Positions 32,311 to 44,256 of a stretch of 64,000 nt of DNA are shown in pieces; position 1 is the first letter of the stretch; the number at the start of each line of letters is the position of its first letter. The stretch comes from Zanthoxylum bungeanum (Eukaryota; Streptophyta; Magnoliopsida; Sapindales; Rutaceae): the NCBI GenBank assembly GCA_019454045.1, contig SKCR01017720.1:62001-126000 (forward strand), in the 5' to 3' direction. A program made the position numbers and the translations under genes. The notes beneath the pieces are model-generated. The model made no database searches, was not told the origin of the DNA, and was given only the letters and a program-made list of their open reading frames with translations.

Positions 32311-34740
32311 CAATTTTAAGCATGAAAATTTTAGGGTTCATGAGACTAAAATTTGGGGCTTTTATGTTTTGAGCATGATTTCTTCAAATTGATGATTTGA
32401 GCATGCTTACAATATGATAACTTAGAGTTATGCATGATTAGATTTGAAACAAATCAAATGAATCAAAAATTAAAAATTTCTTACCTTGGCCGAATGGTAC
32501 AGTGCAGTGGACTGCAGTTTTTTAATTTTTTGTAACATGAAATGATGTGTTTAAATGCATGTTTAAATGTTGATTGTTGGTTTGATTGGATTAGAATCAA
32601 AGTCAATAATGTTTATGTTAAATCAAAGAGCATGTTGAGCATGAAATGATGATTTTAGGATTCAATTTGTGTTGAGCATGAAATGATGTATTTTGGCTTC
32701 AATTTGTGTTGAGCATGAATTGATGGATTAAGCATGATTAATTAAGTTAATTGGTATTTTGGAAATATTGAGTTTAATTAATTAATCATGGCTAATACAC
32801 TTTAATTAAAATAATTGTGATATTTGGAATATTATAATTATGTTAATAAGCCTTTAATTAAGAATGGGCTAAAAGTGTGTATTTGGGCTTAATGGGCTTG
32901 GTTTGACTAAGTTTGGTTTTGGACTTTTGGATTGGATCCAATTGGGCCCAAAACCAATTCCATAAAGTCCAAATACATCACTTGGCCCTTTAAAGAATTT
33001 AATTGGGCCTAATGGGCCTAAATTGATTTGTTGGCAATAGGGTGATTCCTATTGGGCCTTGGCATTTTGGGTTTGATCCATTATGGCCAAAGCCCATGCC
33101 TTAAGAATCAATTAAAAGCCCATTGGACTTTAATTGAAATGACATTGGATGTTATTGGGCCTTTGAGACCCATTAAGATTGGATTTGGAATCCAAGTCTT
33201 TAAGGCTTATAAGTAAGTGTATATATTTAATTTGGAATTAAATTGGAATTAGTATTGAATACAAATAAATTGGATTTAAAGTTGTAGTTCAATATAATTC
33301 AAGAATACTTACTTTGAGTATTTATTCTTAAACGAGTTTGACTCACGCAAATCAAATCGTTGTGAACATTATATGGTCATTAATTCAAAGATTAATAATT
33401 GGATTAGATTGATTGAATAACATGATTTGTATGAATACATGAATGTGTTGTATGAATAATGTATATCGGATGGATATTAGAAGGGCAAGGGCAGTTTTGG
33501 AAATTGTTGTAATAAGTTTAGAATTTATTAAATTGGACCTACGTGTCCAGCCTTTTATCTCCTCTCTCATTGTATTTCTCTTCTCACCTATTCCCCTCAA
33601 TGTAAATGAGGTTTCTTTATTGTATTTTGTAATTGGGTAGAAGTTAGAATAGTTCTAGCCGGGGAGAGGAAATTGAGTGATTTGTTCTAGGAACAATTTG
33701 TGACATATCCATCCGCATATCATTATTATTTATTTATTTATACGCGCTTTATTATGTATTTAGAATGCATGTTTAAGGGTGTATGATGATGAGACCTTAA
33801 CAAAGATAATAAATTGGTTGCCAATTTGCACGCGAAAAACCCTCAAATCATATTAAGCGTTTTTCCTTCCGTTGAGTGATTCTTACTCAAGATCCAAAGT
33901 TGGCATTGGTTTGTTGGCCAAAGTCAAGACCTTTGTCAATTGCGGATGTGTTTGAATCATGAGAGTTTTGTTCTATATCGGTGTCTTGTCCAAGTTGTGA
34001 TTTGTTGGCCAAAGTCAAGATCACTTCTTGTCCATCGACATTGATTACGAAGCTTTCCATGTCAATGGGTTCCGCTTAACTGGGATCATTAAGTTTGTTG
34101 TGCCAAAGCCAAGCTTAGTTGATTCAGAGGAAAAAGGTTAGGTAATATATTTGATATATTGGCATATATAAGATATATGTTTCGGACTTGGATGTCCACC
34201 TACTGGATCTAGGAATTGGATGAGATCCAATTGATCTTAGAGATCTACCTAGTTAAGTATCATACAATTTGTTGGCCAAAGTCAAGATTGTGTGTTATTT
34301 AACGGGATCCTAGCCCACTAGGAAACTAGGTTTCCCGAGTACTCGACAGAGGGTTAGAGGCTCGCCGAAAAATAGTGGGAGGCAAGAATTAATTTGCAAT
34401 ATTCGTTTAGATACTTGCCATACGCGCTCAATCAAATATCATTCGTCAAATAAATTAAATGTTAGTTGGACTAATATTTAATAGTTGTTTTAATTTAACA
34501 GTTAGACTGTATTCAAACTACTTCATTTATAGTTGATTATATAATTGGATTATTTAATCAATATATTTGGATTTTACCAATAATTTATAATGATTATATA
34601 ATTGGATTATAGTAATCAATATATATTTGATTTTAACCAATAAAATTGTAATAAGTTATATAGTTAGACTATAGTAATCATTACATTAGATTGTACCTGA
34701 AATCGTTGATTAAATAGTTGGACTATTAGAATCAAGATTA
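32311..34740 (+). other. Long untranslated leader of element 1
   Basis: About 2.4 kb without coding sequence. It contains four spaced copies of TTTGTTGGCCAAAGTCAAGA or a close variant (about 33911, 34001, 34094, 34268), then AATAGTGGGAGGC, and an expanded AT-rich repeat at about 34540-34740 (TATATAATTGGATTAT-type units) that is a single unit in element 2. Confidence 0.75.
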
Positions 34741-37700
34741 AATTGAAAGATTAGTGTTTAAAACATTATCCTAGGGAAAATGTGTTTAGACGACTTTAAT
34801 TTTCAAATTGGGAATAAAAATTTCAGGATGTCCTGGAAACTAATAAGTTACTTTATTTGATAAAATAACATCTTAGGCCTAAGCCCAGAGTTAAGCAAAT
34901 AGTAGAGCATGATCTTTGGAAGATTCATGTGATGATAACTTTAATGCTTAATCCATTATGCTTGCCATAATGACTCCTTAATTTCTTAATCAGAAGTAAG
35001 GATTAGATCCTTAAAGTATGATAATGAAATTGAAGGATCTTCATAGATCTATTCTTAGATCTTAGAAGTATTGAATTGCAATAAACAACTCTTGGAGAGT
35101 TAATGACTATTCTCAAGGAGACCAAAGTCAAAGTTTGCAATAAGGCAAGAAGCGCAAGGCGCACCCTACTTCGATATTCTAGAAGGCCAAGGCTTGGCCA
35201 AAGACTTCTGGAATATGAAAAGGGCAAAGGCAAAATCATTATAATCTTCTAGGAAGATAAATGACATATCCCAAGATGTCTGCCTAACTTGTGGCAAACG
35301 GGGTCATTGAAGCATGACTGCCGTATGGACAAAGCAGACATGAAGGAATTGAAGACAGGACAAGGTCTGACTTCAAATATGTTTGTCATAAATATGTTCA
35401 CTACTAGTATTAAAATTGGATTTTAGATACTTAGTGTGATACATAAATATGCATTGATGTGCAGAATCTGCTGTGAGCAGGATACTGACTTCATTGAGAT
35501 TAATCTGCGAATCAGAAACGGGACGACAGTCGCTGTTTCAACCGTAGATACCTAAGTTTAGGAACTACCTTTGGGTGTGTACTTAAATTAGGAAACTGTT
35601 ATAATGTAACTAGTTTGACTAGAAACATTATCTCTATATCGAGTATAACTCGTTGCGAGTATACCTTTATATTCTAGAACACTAAAGTGTTTTATTATAT
35701 AAAGATGATGTTGAGATAAACACATTAGATGTGAATAACAGTATTTATATTTTGAATATAAATAAATCTCAAACATATAACATGACAAACAAGTAGCTCA
35801 AACTGATTTGATCAGATGAGACTTATTTGTGGCAGTGTTGTCTGGGACACATTAAACAAGACTCGTATATCCACACTTTTGAAGAGTGGATACTAGGACG
35901 GATTTGATTCCATTCAAATGATGTCTACGAATCTAGTTTATTAGGTAAAGTACCTAAAACACCTTTACTTGGTAAAAGTGTAAGTGCCACCGATCTATTA
36001 GCCCTTGTTCATAGTGACGTAAGTGGGCCCATGTCTAGCTAGGCTAGAGGTGGATATGAATATTTCGTGACCTTTACGGATGTGGCATCGCGTTATGGTT
36101 GTGTTTCTTTTGAAGAACACAAATCGGAAACTTTTAGAGTTTCGACACGAAATAGACGAACAGATCGGCTAAAGTATTAAAACATCACGGTTTGACCATG
36201 ATGAAAATACTTAAGCAATAAGTTTCTCATATACTTGAAAGAGTATAGTATTCTTTCAATGAGGACTCCTCCCGGAACACGTCAGTTTGACGGTGTGTCC
36301 GAACGGAGAAACCGAATTTTGTTGGACATGATAAGGTTAATCATGAGTCGCTCTGAGCTACCATTTTCCTTCAAAATGGGATAAGCATTAACAGTGCAAT
36401 ACTTATTTTGAATAAGGTTCCATAAAAATCTGTTTGACAGATTTCATATTAGATATGAACAGGAAAGAAACTGGGCTTTCTCACTCCTGATGATTTGGGA
36501 ATGCTAGGCATACGTTTGGATGATACCAAACTAGAACCCAAATTGGATAAGTGCCTAATGTAATTGGTTATCCTAAGGAAACCAAAGTATAGTACTTATA
36601 CAACTCACTAGAGAACAATGTAATTGTTGCTCACCATGCGGTTTTCCTAAGAGGAATACCGATATGCAGTGGTAAGTGGGAGGATAGTAAAACTCGATGA
36701 AAATCGAGTTATACTGTTCAAGGCACCAAGTCCTTAATGGAACACAAACAGTTCATCAAGGATGAAACTATACCAATAATCTTCGAATACACAAGAACCG
36801 CGTAGGTCGGAGAGAGTCAGAAAACAACCTGGTATGGGTTTCTGATCTCACCTCATAAAGATGTCAATCTTATTGAGGAATACGAACTGACTACGTATGA
36901 GGAAGTGATACAAGGTATCGACTCCCTATTATGGCAAAGTGCCATGAGTCCGAAATGGATTCCATGTATATCAACTATGTTTGGACACTAGTTGTTGTAC
37001 CGCAAGGCATTGTGCCTATTGGTACTATATAAGTCTTCAAGGAAGACATACATGGATGGCAACATACCAACGTACTAAGCTAGGCTTGTAGCGAAAAGGT
37101 ATCGTTATCAACATTGTGTTGATTACAACGAACCTTTTACCTGTTGCCATGGATAAATCCATTTGGATAATGCTTGCTGATGCTGCATGTTTCATTTATG
37201 AAATATGGCAGCTGAACCAAAAATCGCTTTCCTTAAAGGAAACCTTTTGGAGGATGTTTCAACATCCTGACGGTTTTGTCGTATCAAAACTAGCAAACAA
37301 GGTTTGCAGGTTATTCGATCCATGTTTGGATTGAAGCAAGCATTAGGTTCTTGGAACTATCGTTTTGATGTAATCATAATGGTGTATGATTTGATTCAAA
37401 ACAATATGATTCTTGTGTATATAAGGAGGTTAGTGGGAGCGCACTGACAATGATGTCCTAATTAATGATGATATGTCATTTCTTGGAAATGATATTCCCA
37501 TATTACATCGGTGAAAGCTTGGCTTTCATTAAAATTCTCCGTAGAATTCTTGGGAGTAACAACTTTTATTCTAGGAATAAAGATCTACTGAGTAGATCTA
37601 GAGGTTGTTGACACTCTGCGAGAACTCGTACATTGAAAAATGTACGCAACTGGTGTTCATATGCTTTGAGCATATGGATTCACAAACAGGTCAATCCAAG

Positions 37701-38230
37701 TGATAGTCACTGGATTGATATTAAGAACATCCGTTAGTATCTTAGAGAACTAAGGATGATGTCTTAAACTATGGAGAAGGAAAACTTGAAGTGACTGGGA
37801 TCACTGCTGCAAGTTTCCTAACCGATAAAAATAACGGTACTATACAGTTTGAATAACGGAACAGTGAGCTGGAAATCTTCCAAGCAAGATATTGTTACCG
37901 AATAAACAACAAATGCGGGTTATTGCTGCGGCTGGGCAGCAATAGAAGCCATTTGGGTCATAATAAATCTAATTAGATTAGATATAGTTCTGTTAGCAGC
38001 TGAGCTAGGCGTCAGCACAGGCTAAAGAATTAATGGTCTCATCAACGATCCAGATATATACTTCGACTATTCATCTGATTCGTTCGGATCATACATCGTG
38101 GCGATGTGATGATCGAATAAATTGCATCAGACGATAATCATACAAATCCGCTGACGAAAGCCTTTCCTCAGCAGTTTGAGCGAACCGTACATAGTTCGGG
38201 TGTAAGACACTCGAGTGACTGGCTATAGGC
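34741..38230 (+). pseudogene. Copia gag-pol of element 1, heavily decayed
   Basis: Order of remnants: gag traces (34880-35260), zinc knuckle CLTCGKRGH at about 35283 with the following Trp turned into a stop, protease-region traces, GAG-pre-integrase (about 35820-35950: CGTATATCCACAC...), integrase (about 36000-36420, with a TCCGAACGGAGAAACCG stretch encoding SERRN), reverse transcriptase (about 36890-37560) and RNase H (about 37870-38215). It aligns with the 691-residue pol of element 2 throughout but has many stops and frameshifts, including loss of the YVDD reading near 37460. Confidence 0.9.
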
Positions 38231-38242
38231 CAAGTGGGAGAT
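38231..38242 (+). promoter_or_regulatory. Polypurine tract of element 1
   Basis: CAAGTGGGAGAT immediately before the right LTR; primer for plus-strand synthesis. Confidence 0.85.
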
Positions 38243-40218
38243 TGTTGGACAATTATGACCCATAGCGTCACTATTTGTACAGATCATGGTGTTGTTGTAC
38301 AAATTAACTATGTGACAAGAGATTGCACTCTTATCATTTGTGATTAGATCACCTAGATGTATAAATGATAGGAGGTCCTATGATTAGTTCCTGGATTGAG
38401 ATGATATGAGACAGTATCAGTCCTCGAAGGATTAATCATTAAATATCCCTAGTCGTAGTATTATCGAGATTGGACATCGATAATGCGGAATAGACTAGTA
38501 TTACACTTGTGCGCGTTATGTGAGATCATAACGGCATAGTTCTCATATATTTGGGTATAGGATACTCATGCAAGTGTAATAGGAGGTTGTGTTTTACCGA
38601 TGGTACGGAAAACAGCTTCGCTCTGGATAGACCCCTCGAATTCCATTGGTAGTATGACTATGTGTCTATGGAAGTCCGATATCAGGGTAGGTGTATTTGG
38701 TCTTAACCTGAGACTTGCACCGCTAATACTTGCGACAATCGGTATGCTTTAGTTTTGGTCGTCCAGGGCTTTAACAGGTTCTGTGTACGCCTCTGCTGGG
38801 TATATCGAGAATCGTAGTGTATTGGGTGTGATGTCAAGACGGAAGTATCACTCCAGTCATAGTGGAGATGATGTCACGTAGGATACGGTACTAGTGCTCT
38901 TAAGTACTGCAGTCATCGGGATATTATGACTAGGTCATGTATATCCGATAATAGAGACTAGTTACCAGACATCCGACATGTGCTTCGTACGGGGCAGACA
39001 CATTCCAGCCCCAGGCCTAGCACGTGACAATCCGATACTGGATCGCAATACGCAATACTACGTATACTACGCCTGACATAGATTATATATTCCAGTAAGA
39101 ATATTTCTGGAGAATTGGGTAGGCACGGTGCTTTGCTAGAAGCCAACCATGTCTTGTAAATCGGTAAGCACGTGGTACGAGGTACGCACGTATTCGGATA
39201 ATCCGATGACCGTATTTACTGCCAACATATCCAGGGATCTCTTGGGTCGCTTCCCAAAGATTCACCGATGACAGTTGATTTAAATTAGAATTAATCTGGG
39301 ATTAATTAAGAGAGAAAATTAATCTGGGATTAATTAAGATGGAGAAAATTAATCTAGGATTAATTGAGGTATTATTTAATCTGGGATTAAATGTGTTCGG
39401 AAGAGAGAGAACGCGATTAATTTGGAATTAATCGGTTAAAAATAAATTTAATAGTTAAATTTGATTTTTCTATTTAATTTATTCGTATGGGCTAAAATTA
39501 ATATATCGGATATATTAATATGAATTGGATTTCATTACGAAATTAAAGTTGGACTTTAATGCGAACGAGCGAATTAATTTAGAATTAATTCGTAGACGAC
39601 ATTCGTAATATATTTGCGAGGCATCGTTATTTAATTAAATTAGATTTAATTATTTAGCGATGAAAGTTCGTTTAATCGGATTAAACGGAACCGAGCCGCG
39701 GCAAATGTTCGTAGAGATATTTGAGTTTTGAATTCAAATGTGGGGCCCACTTTAATGTGGTAGTTGGGAGGTAGTTGGCATTTATGCCAAAACCACTTAC
39801 TTTCCAACCACTTGGTTTAGGTGAAACCAAATTACCCCAACTACATGGTTTTGGGTAAAAGGGTAAAACCCTTTAACAAAACCAAAAGGCCTTCTCTCTC
39901 TCTTCACTCAACACACTTGTAACACTTGGAACAAATGAGAAACCCTAAAATCCTCTCATGATGGGCGTGAACTTCTTTCTTCTCTCTTTGATTTTGTGGC
40001 AAAATCAACAAAGCTAGCACTTGGAGAAATCAACTAAGGTGATAGGAAAACTACTTCAAGAGTTGGAATCATCACTTAAAGCTTGGATCTTGGAGATCTC
40101 TTCTCAAAATTTTAAAGCTCAAATCCGTTCATTGTAAGTATATTCCGCAACTTATTTTGAATTTATGAACACCTTTACATGCTTATTAGATCCTTGGCAT
40201 GTTCTAGGAACACTAACA
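38243..40218 (+). repeat. Right LTR of element 1
   Basis: 1976 bp, TGTTGGACAATTATG...GGAACACTAACA. Unduplicated form of the left LTR. It contains GGTAGTTGGGAGGTAGTTGG at 39759-39778 and a GTAAGTA donor-like site at 40134. Confidence 0.93.
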
Positions 40219-40223
40219 GTCAG

Positions 40224-41775
40224 CGCCACGTTAGCATAATAATTGAGCTCTTAGCCGCCTCGCCACATGTCGCCTTATCTTCTTATCTGAATCGCCACGT
40301 GTCAAAGCCTTAGCAAGCCACGTCGACAGAAGCTGGTGTCGCGACGCCATAGCCCTTGGCGTAGCGACGCTGGAAGCCTACCGGGGTCTATAAATTGAGC
40401 TCGAGATTTCAGTTTTAGATGCACCACTATCTCTCATCTCTTTGATGTAAAGAATGAGTTTCTCTCTCTAGTTTCTTTTAATTTTTAGTTTTTAGTTTTG
40501 TAATAATTTTAATTACGTTCTGTAATAATAATAATTTACTTTCTTACTTTTTACAGTTTTTACTATTCACCATGAGGAGGTAACTTCCCCAGCTAGGGTG
40601 AAAGGTAATTCTTTTACTATTGCTATTTAGATTAATCTCTCTTAAAAATAATATATTCACTATTTAAAATTTGAATTAAAAAGGATACCGCTATATTGGT
40701 CGGTTGGTAATTTAATTTTAATCTGGTTTAAACCTGACTAATCAAGGATACCGCCAGATTGGTCGGTTGGTAATTTAATTTTGGTTCCGCCTTTATGGTT
40801 GGTTTATGGACAAATATTATCGCCTTAATGGCTGGTTGGACTTAATTTGACTTAATAATGATACCGCCAGATTGGTCGGTTGGTAATATTATTTCAAGTT
40901 TATATATTATTTTATGGGAGATATCTAAATTAGTAGTAGTAAAAATAATTCATTTTACCTTAGCATTTTATTTTATTGTAATTTACTTTTCAGTATTTAC
41001 TTTATCGCATTTTTACTTCAAGTCTTTTATTTTCAAGTTTTTACCAGCCCTAGTTATGTGTTGTAACTAAATAAGTTATCTGGGGTTGTGATGATTTTTA
41101 ATATCACCGATTTATAAGGGGTTAGATTATAGTTTGGGTATTATAAAGATTTAATTATTGAGTCTTAATCTTAATGCTTTTTATTAACTGGCCACTAATA
41201 AAATTGACTAGGTAAACTTAAAATGAACTAGACATAGGGATTTTAAGTTTAAGACCTGAGACTCAATAGCCCACGATCTTCCTTGAGGATATATAACCCT
41301 TTAATAGATTTCCTTACAGGATAGGAATATACCTATTGGGCGGGGGTAGCCTTAATTGGAACTTAATCTTAATGAATCTAGGTAATTTGGTTGACATAGA
41401 CATATGGTTCAATTGGATTATACTAGGTATTTGTAATTGACCATCGGAAGAGGCTTTTACATAATTTAGTGTTCCAGGTTAATAAATCAATATATTACCC
41501 AACTTTAAGATAATCACTTCATCTTTAAAATGATATTAAAAGAAATCACAACCCTAGATAGTTTTTAATATTGAGTTTTCTTAAAACCTACTTTCGATAA
41601 TTTTATTTACCTGCTTTTAAATTTAGAATCGTCACCATTTCAAATCAATCAATCAAACTGTTAGATACTAGTAATCATTTGACCTCATAAAATTAATAGC
41701 TTAGGTATTAAGTCCTCGTGGGATCGATACTTTTTATGCTACTTGAACGATACGTACGCTTGCGTTATACGTTCA
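40224..41775 (+). mobile_element. Athila-like Gypsy LTR, right part
   Basis: Continues the LTR interrupted at 29034: more CCACGT sites (CACGTG 40296), a CGTCGCGACG-type palindrome (40339), TATAAA at 40389-40394, then a leader with three GATACCGCCAGATTGGTCGG-type repeats (about 40684, 40745, 40860). It closes with GTCCTCGTGGGATCGATACT and ACGATACGTACGCTTGCG, a typical end for this LTR group; the likely last base is 41775 (...GTTCA). Confidence 0.7.
40389..40394 (+). promoter_or_regulatory. TATA box of Athila-like LTR
   Basis: TATAAA after GGGGTC, downstream of the G-box array once the Copia insertion is removed. Confidence 0.55.
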
Positions 41776-44256
41776 ATAAAATATCTGATACAAATAATAT
41801 TGAACTGTGGCATATGAGGTTGGGTCATATAGGCGTGAAATGCCTAACCCAGTTAGTTAAGAATGGTTTGATACAGGATCTTACTATTGAACCTTATCCA
41901 ACTTGTGAATCTTGTATTTGGGGTAAAATGACCAAAGCCCCGTTTTCGGGTGTGGGACACCGAGCCGCTGACTTATTGGAATTAATACATTCTGATGTAT
42001 GTAGTCTTATGAGTCACACTACTCACAGTGGTTTTTGTACTTTGTTACCTTTACGGTACAGTTATGTTTATTTGATGAAACATAAATCGGAAACCTTTGA
42101 AAAGTTCAAAGAATTCTGAAATGAAGTGGAAAAACAGACAGGTAAATATATTAAATGTCTTTGATCTGATCGAGGTGGAGAATATATGAGTGGTGAGTTC
42201 ACTGATTATTTAAAGGATAATGGGATTCTCACTCAATATACTCCTCCGGGTACACCAGAGCATAATGGTGTGTCCAAAAGGAGAAATTGTACTTTATTGG
42301 ATATGGTCCGATCGATGTTGAGTTTTATAGATTTACCCCATTACTTATGAGGATATGCTCTTTTAACTGCTGCTCATCTTTTGAATAAGATCCCTTCAAG
42401 ATAAACATAACTGGACTGGTAGGAAACTGAATCTTAATTATGTTAAGATTTGGGGTTGTCCTGCATACGTCAGGATGGCTCAGCAAGATAAGCTTTCGCA
42501 TCGAGGGAAAAAGTTTAGGTTTGTTGGATATCTTTTAAATTCGAAAGGATATTTGTTCTATGATACCGAGCATCGAAATGTGTTCATAGCTCGCTTCACA
42601 AAATTTCTAGAAGTAGAATTATTGTATGAAGGAGGTAATCATAGATAGGTTGAACTTGATGAAGTACTACCTGGAACCAATGAACAATTGGAGGAACCTG
42701 AAGTTTAAATAGATGAAGAACCTTCAACACACACTCCGTAGGTCCCGAAAGGTGTCTAAACCTCCTTAACGCATGTATTTGATACAAGAAAAGAGTCTAG
42801 ATGTTCTCTTAATTAAAGAGACTGACCCTTACACCTATAGAGATGTGATGTTGGACATCGATTCCACGAAATGGCAAGAGGCCATGAAATCAGAGTTAGA
42901 CTCTATGCATCAGAATCAAGTTTGGGACTTGGTTCCGCTTCCTGAAGGAATTGTTCCTATCGGTAGTAAATGGGTTTATAAGAGGAAGCGTGGGCCTGTC
43001 GGAAAGGTTGAAACCTTTAAAGACAGACTGGTAGCTAAAGGGTTACACGTAGCAACCTGGTATCGACTACGATGAAAATTTTTCGCCAGTTGCGATGCTG
43101 AAGTCTATAAGGATTTTGTTGTCTATTGCTACTTACCATGATTACAAGATTTGGAAAATGGATGTCAAAATGGCTTTTCTGAATGGGTTTCTTGACGAAG
43201 AAATCTATATGGAACAGTATGAGGGTTTTCTATCCAGCGAAACCTCAGGCATAGTTTGTAAGCTTAAGAAGTCTATTTATGGACTTAAACAAGCTTCACG
43301 AAGTTGGAATCTTTGATTAGACGAGATTATTAGATTGTCTGGTTTTCTCAAGAATATGGAAGAATCCTATGTATACCAGAAGGTCTGTGGGAGTATGATA
43401 TTATTTTTGGTTCTCTATGTTGATGACATCCTAATCATTGGGAATGATATAGGAATGATGCAGGGCGTCAAAGCTTACCTCTGTAAGAATTTCTCAATGA
43501 AAGACCTGGGTGAAGCTTCTTATATCTTGGGTATAAAACTCTATAAGGATATAGGGAGGAAGCTTATTGGGCTATCGCAATCAACGTACATAGATAAGAT
43601 CTTAGAATGGTATAAATTTTGCTAACTATAAGACAGCAAATATACCGTTCAGACATGGCATTCATCTTTCAAAGAAAATGTGTCCGCAAATAAAATATGA
43701 GAAGATTAGAATGTCTAATCAGTCTTATGCTTCATGTTTGCGTAGCAATATGTATACCATGTTATGTATGAGTCCTGATATTAGCTATGCGGTTAGTGTA
43801 ACCAGTAGATATAATTCCAATACGAGAAATGACCATTGGATGGCAGTTAAACATATCCTGAAATATCTTAAAGGTATTAAGGATAAGATTATCATATATG
43901 GAGGAAATGATATGCATTCTAATGGGTATACGGATTCTGATTTCCAATCGGATCTCGATGATAGAAAGTCTACATCATGATTCGTATTTACCCTTAACGG
44001 AGGTGTAGTTTGTTGGAAAATTTAAAAATATTGTTGCTTCAGAAGCTGCAAAAGAAGCTGTTTGGATTAAGAAGTTTATCACAGAATTGGGAGTTGTCCC
44101 AAGTATCAAGAATTCGATTCCGTTATACTGTGATAATACTGGTGCCATTGCGCAAGCAAATGAACCAATGGCGCATAAAAAATCGAAGCATGTGGAACAA
44201 AAGTACCACATCATTCCAGAGATTGTGTCGCGAGGTGAGACAAAATAAAAACTAAA
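41776..44256 (+). pseudogene. Copia pol fragment without LTRs
   Basis: Starts abruptly in the GAG-pre-integrase domain (ELWHMRLGHIGVKCLTQLV, CESCIWGKMTKAPFSG), then integrase (ELIHSDVC; a GGEYMSGEF-type block; stops at 42118 and about 42348), reverse transcriptase (42773-43075 WQEAMKSELDSMHQNQVWDLV; 43095-43316 KMDVKMAFLNGFLDEEIYME; 43335-43625 with LYVDDILIIGND) and RNase H (43678-44240, frameshifted, ending near KYHIIPEIVSRGE). Several frameshifts and stops. There is no LTR, primer site or polypurine tract at either side, so it came by recombination or is a truncated remnant. It is related to but distinct from elements 1 and 2. Confidence 0.9.

Larger units (their letters stand above)
29035..40218 (+). 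mobile_element. Complete Copia retrotransposon (element 1, Angela-like), flanked by GTCAG
   Basis: Left LTR 29035-32296, primer site from 32298, decayed interior, polypurine tract 38231-38242, right LTR 38243-40218. The five-base duplication GTCAG is at 29030-29034 and 40219-40223. The LTRs are TG...CA and very similar to each other, apart from an extra internal 1.28-kb duplication in the left LTR. Coding is broken throughout. The Angela-like label rests on the pol style of its sister element 2 and the long LTRs, and is tentative. Confidence 0.93.

Noticed and set aside
41718..42119. 133-codon ORF read as a host gene start
   Set aside because: It runs by chance from the end of the Athila-like LTR into Copia pol; only residues after about 20 belong to a real protein family.
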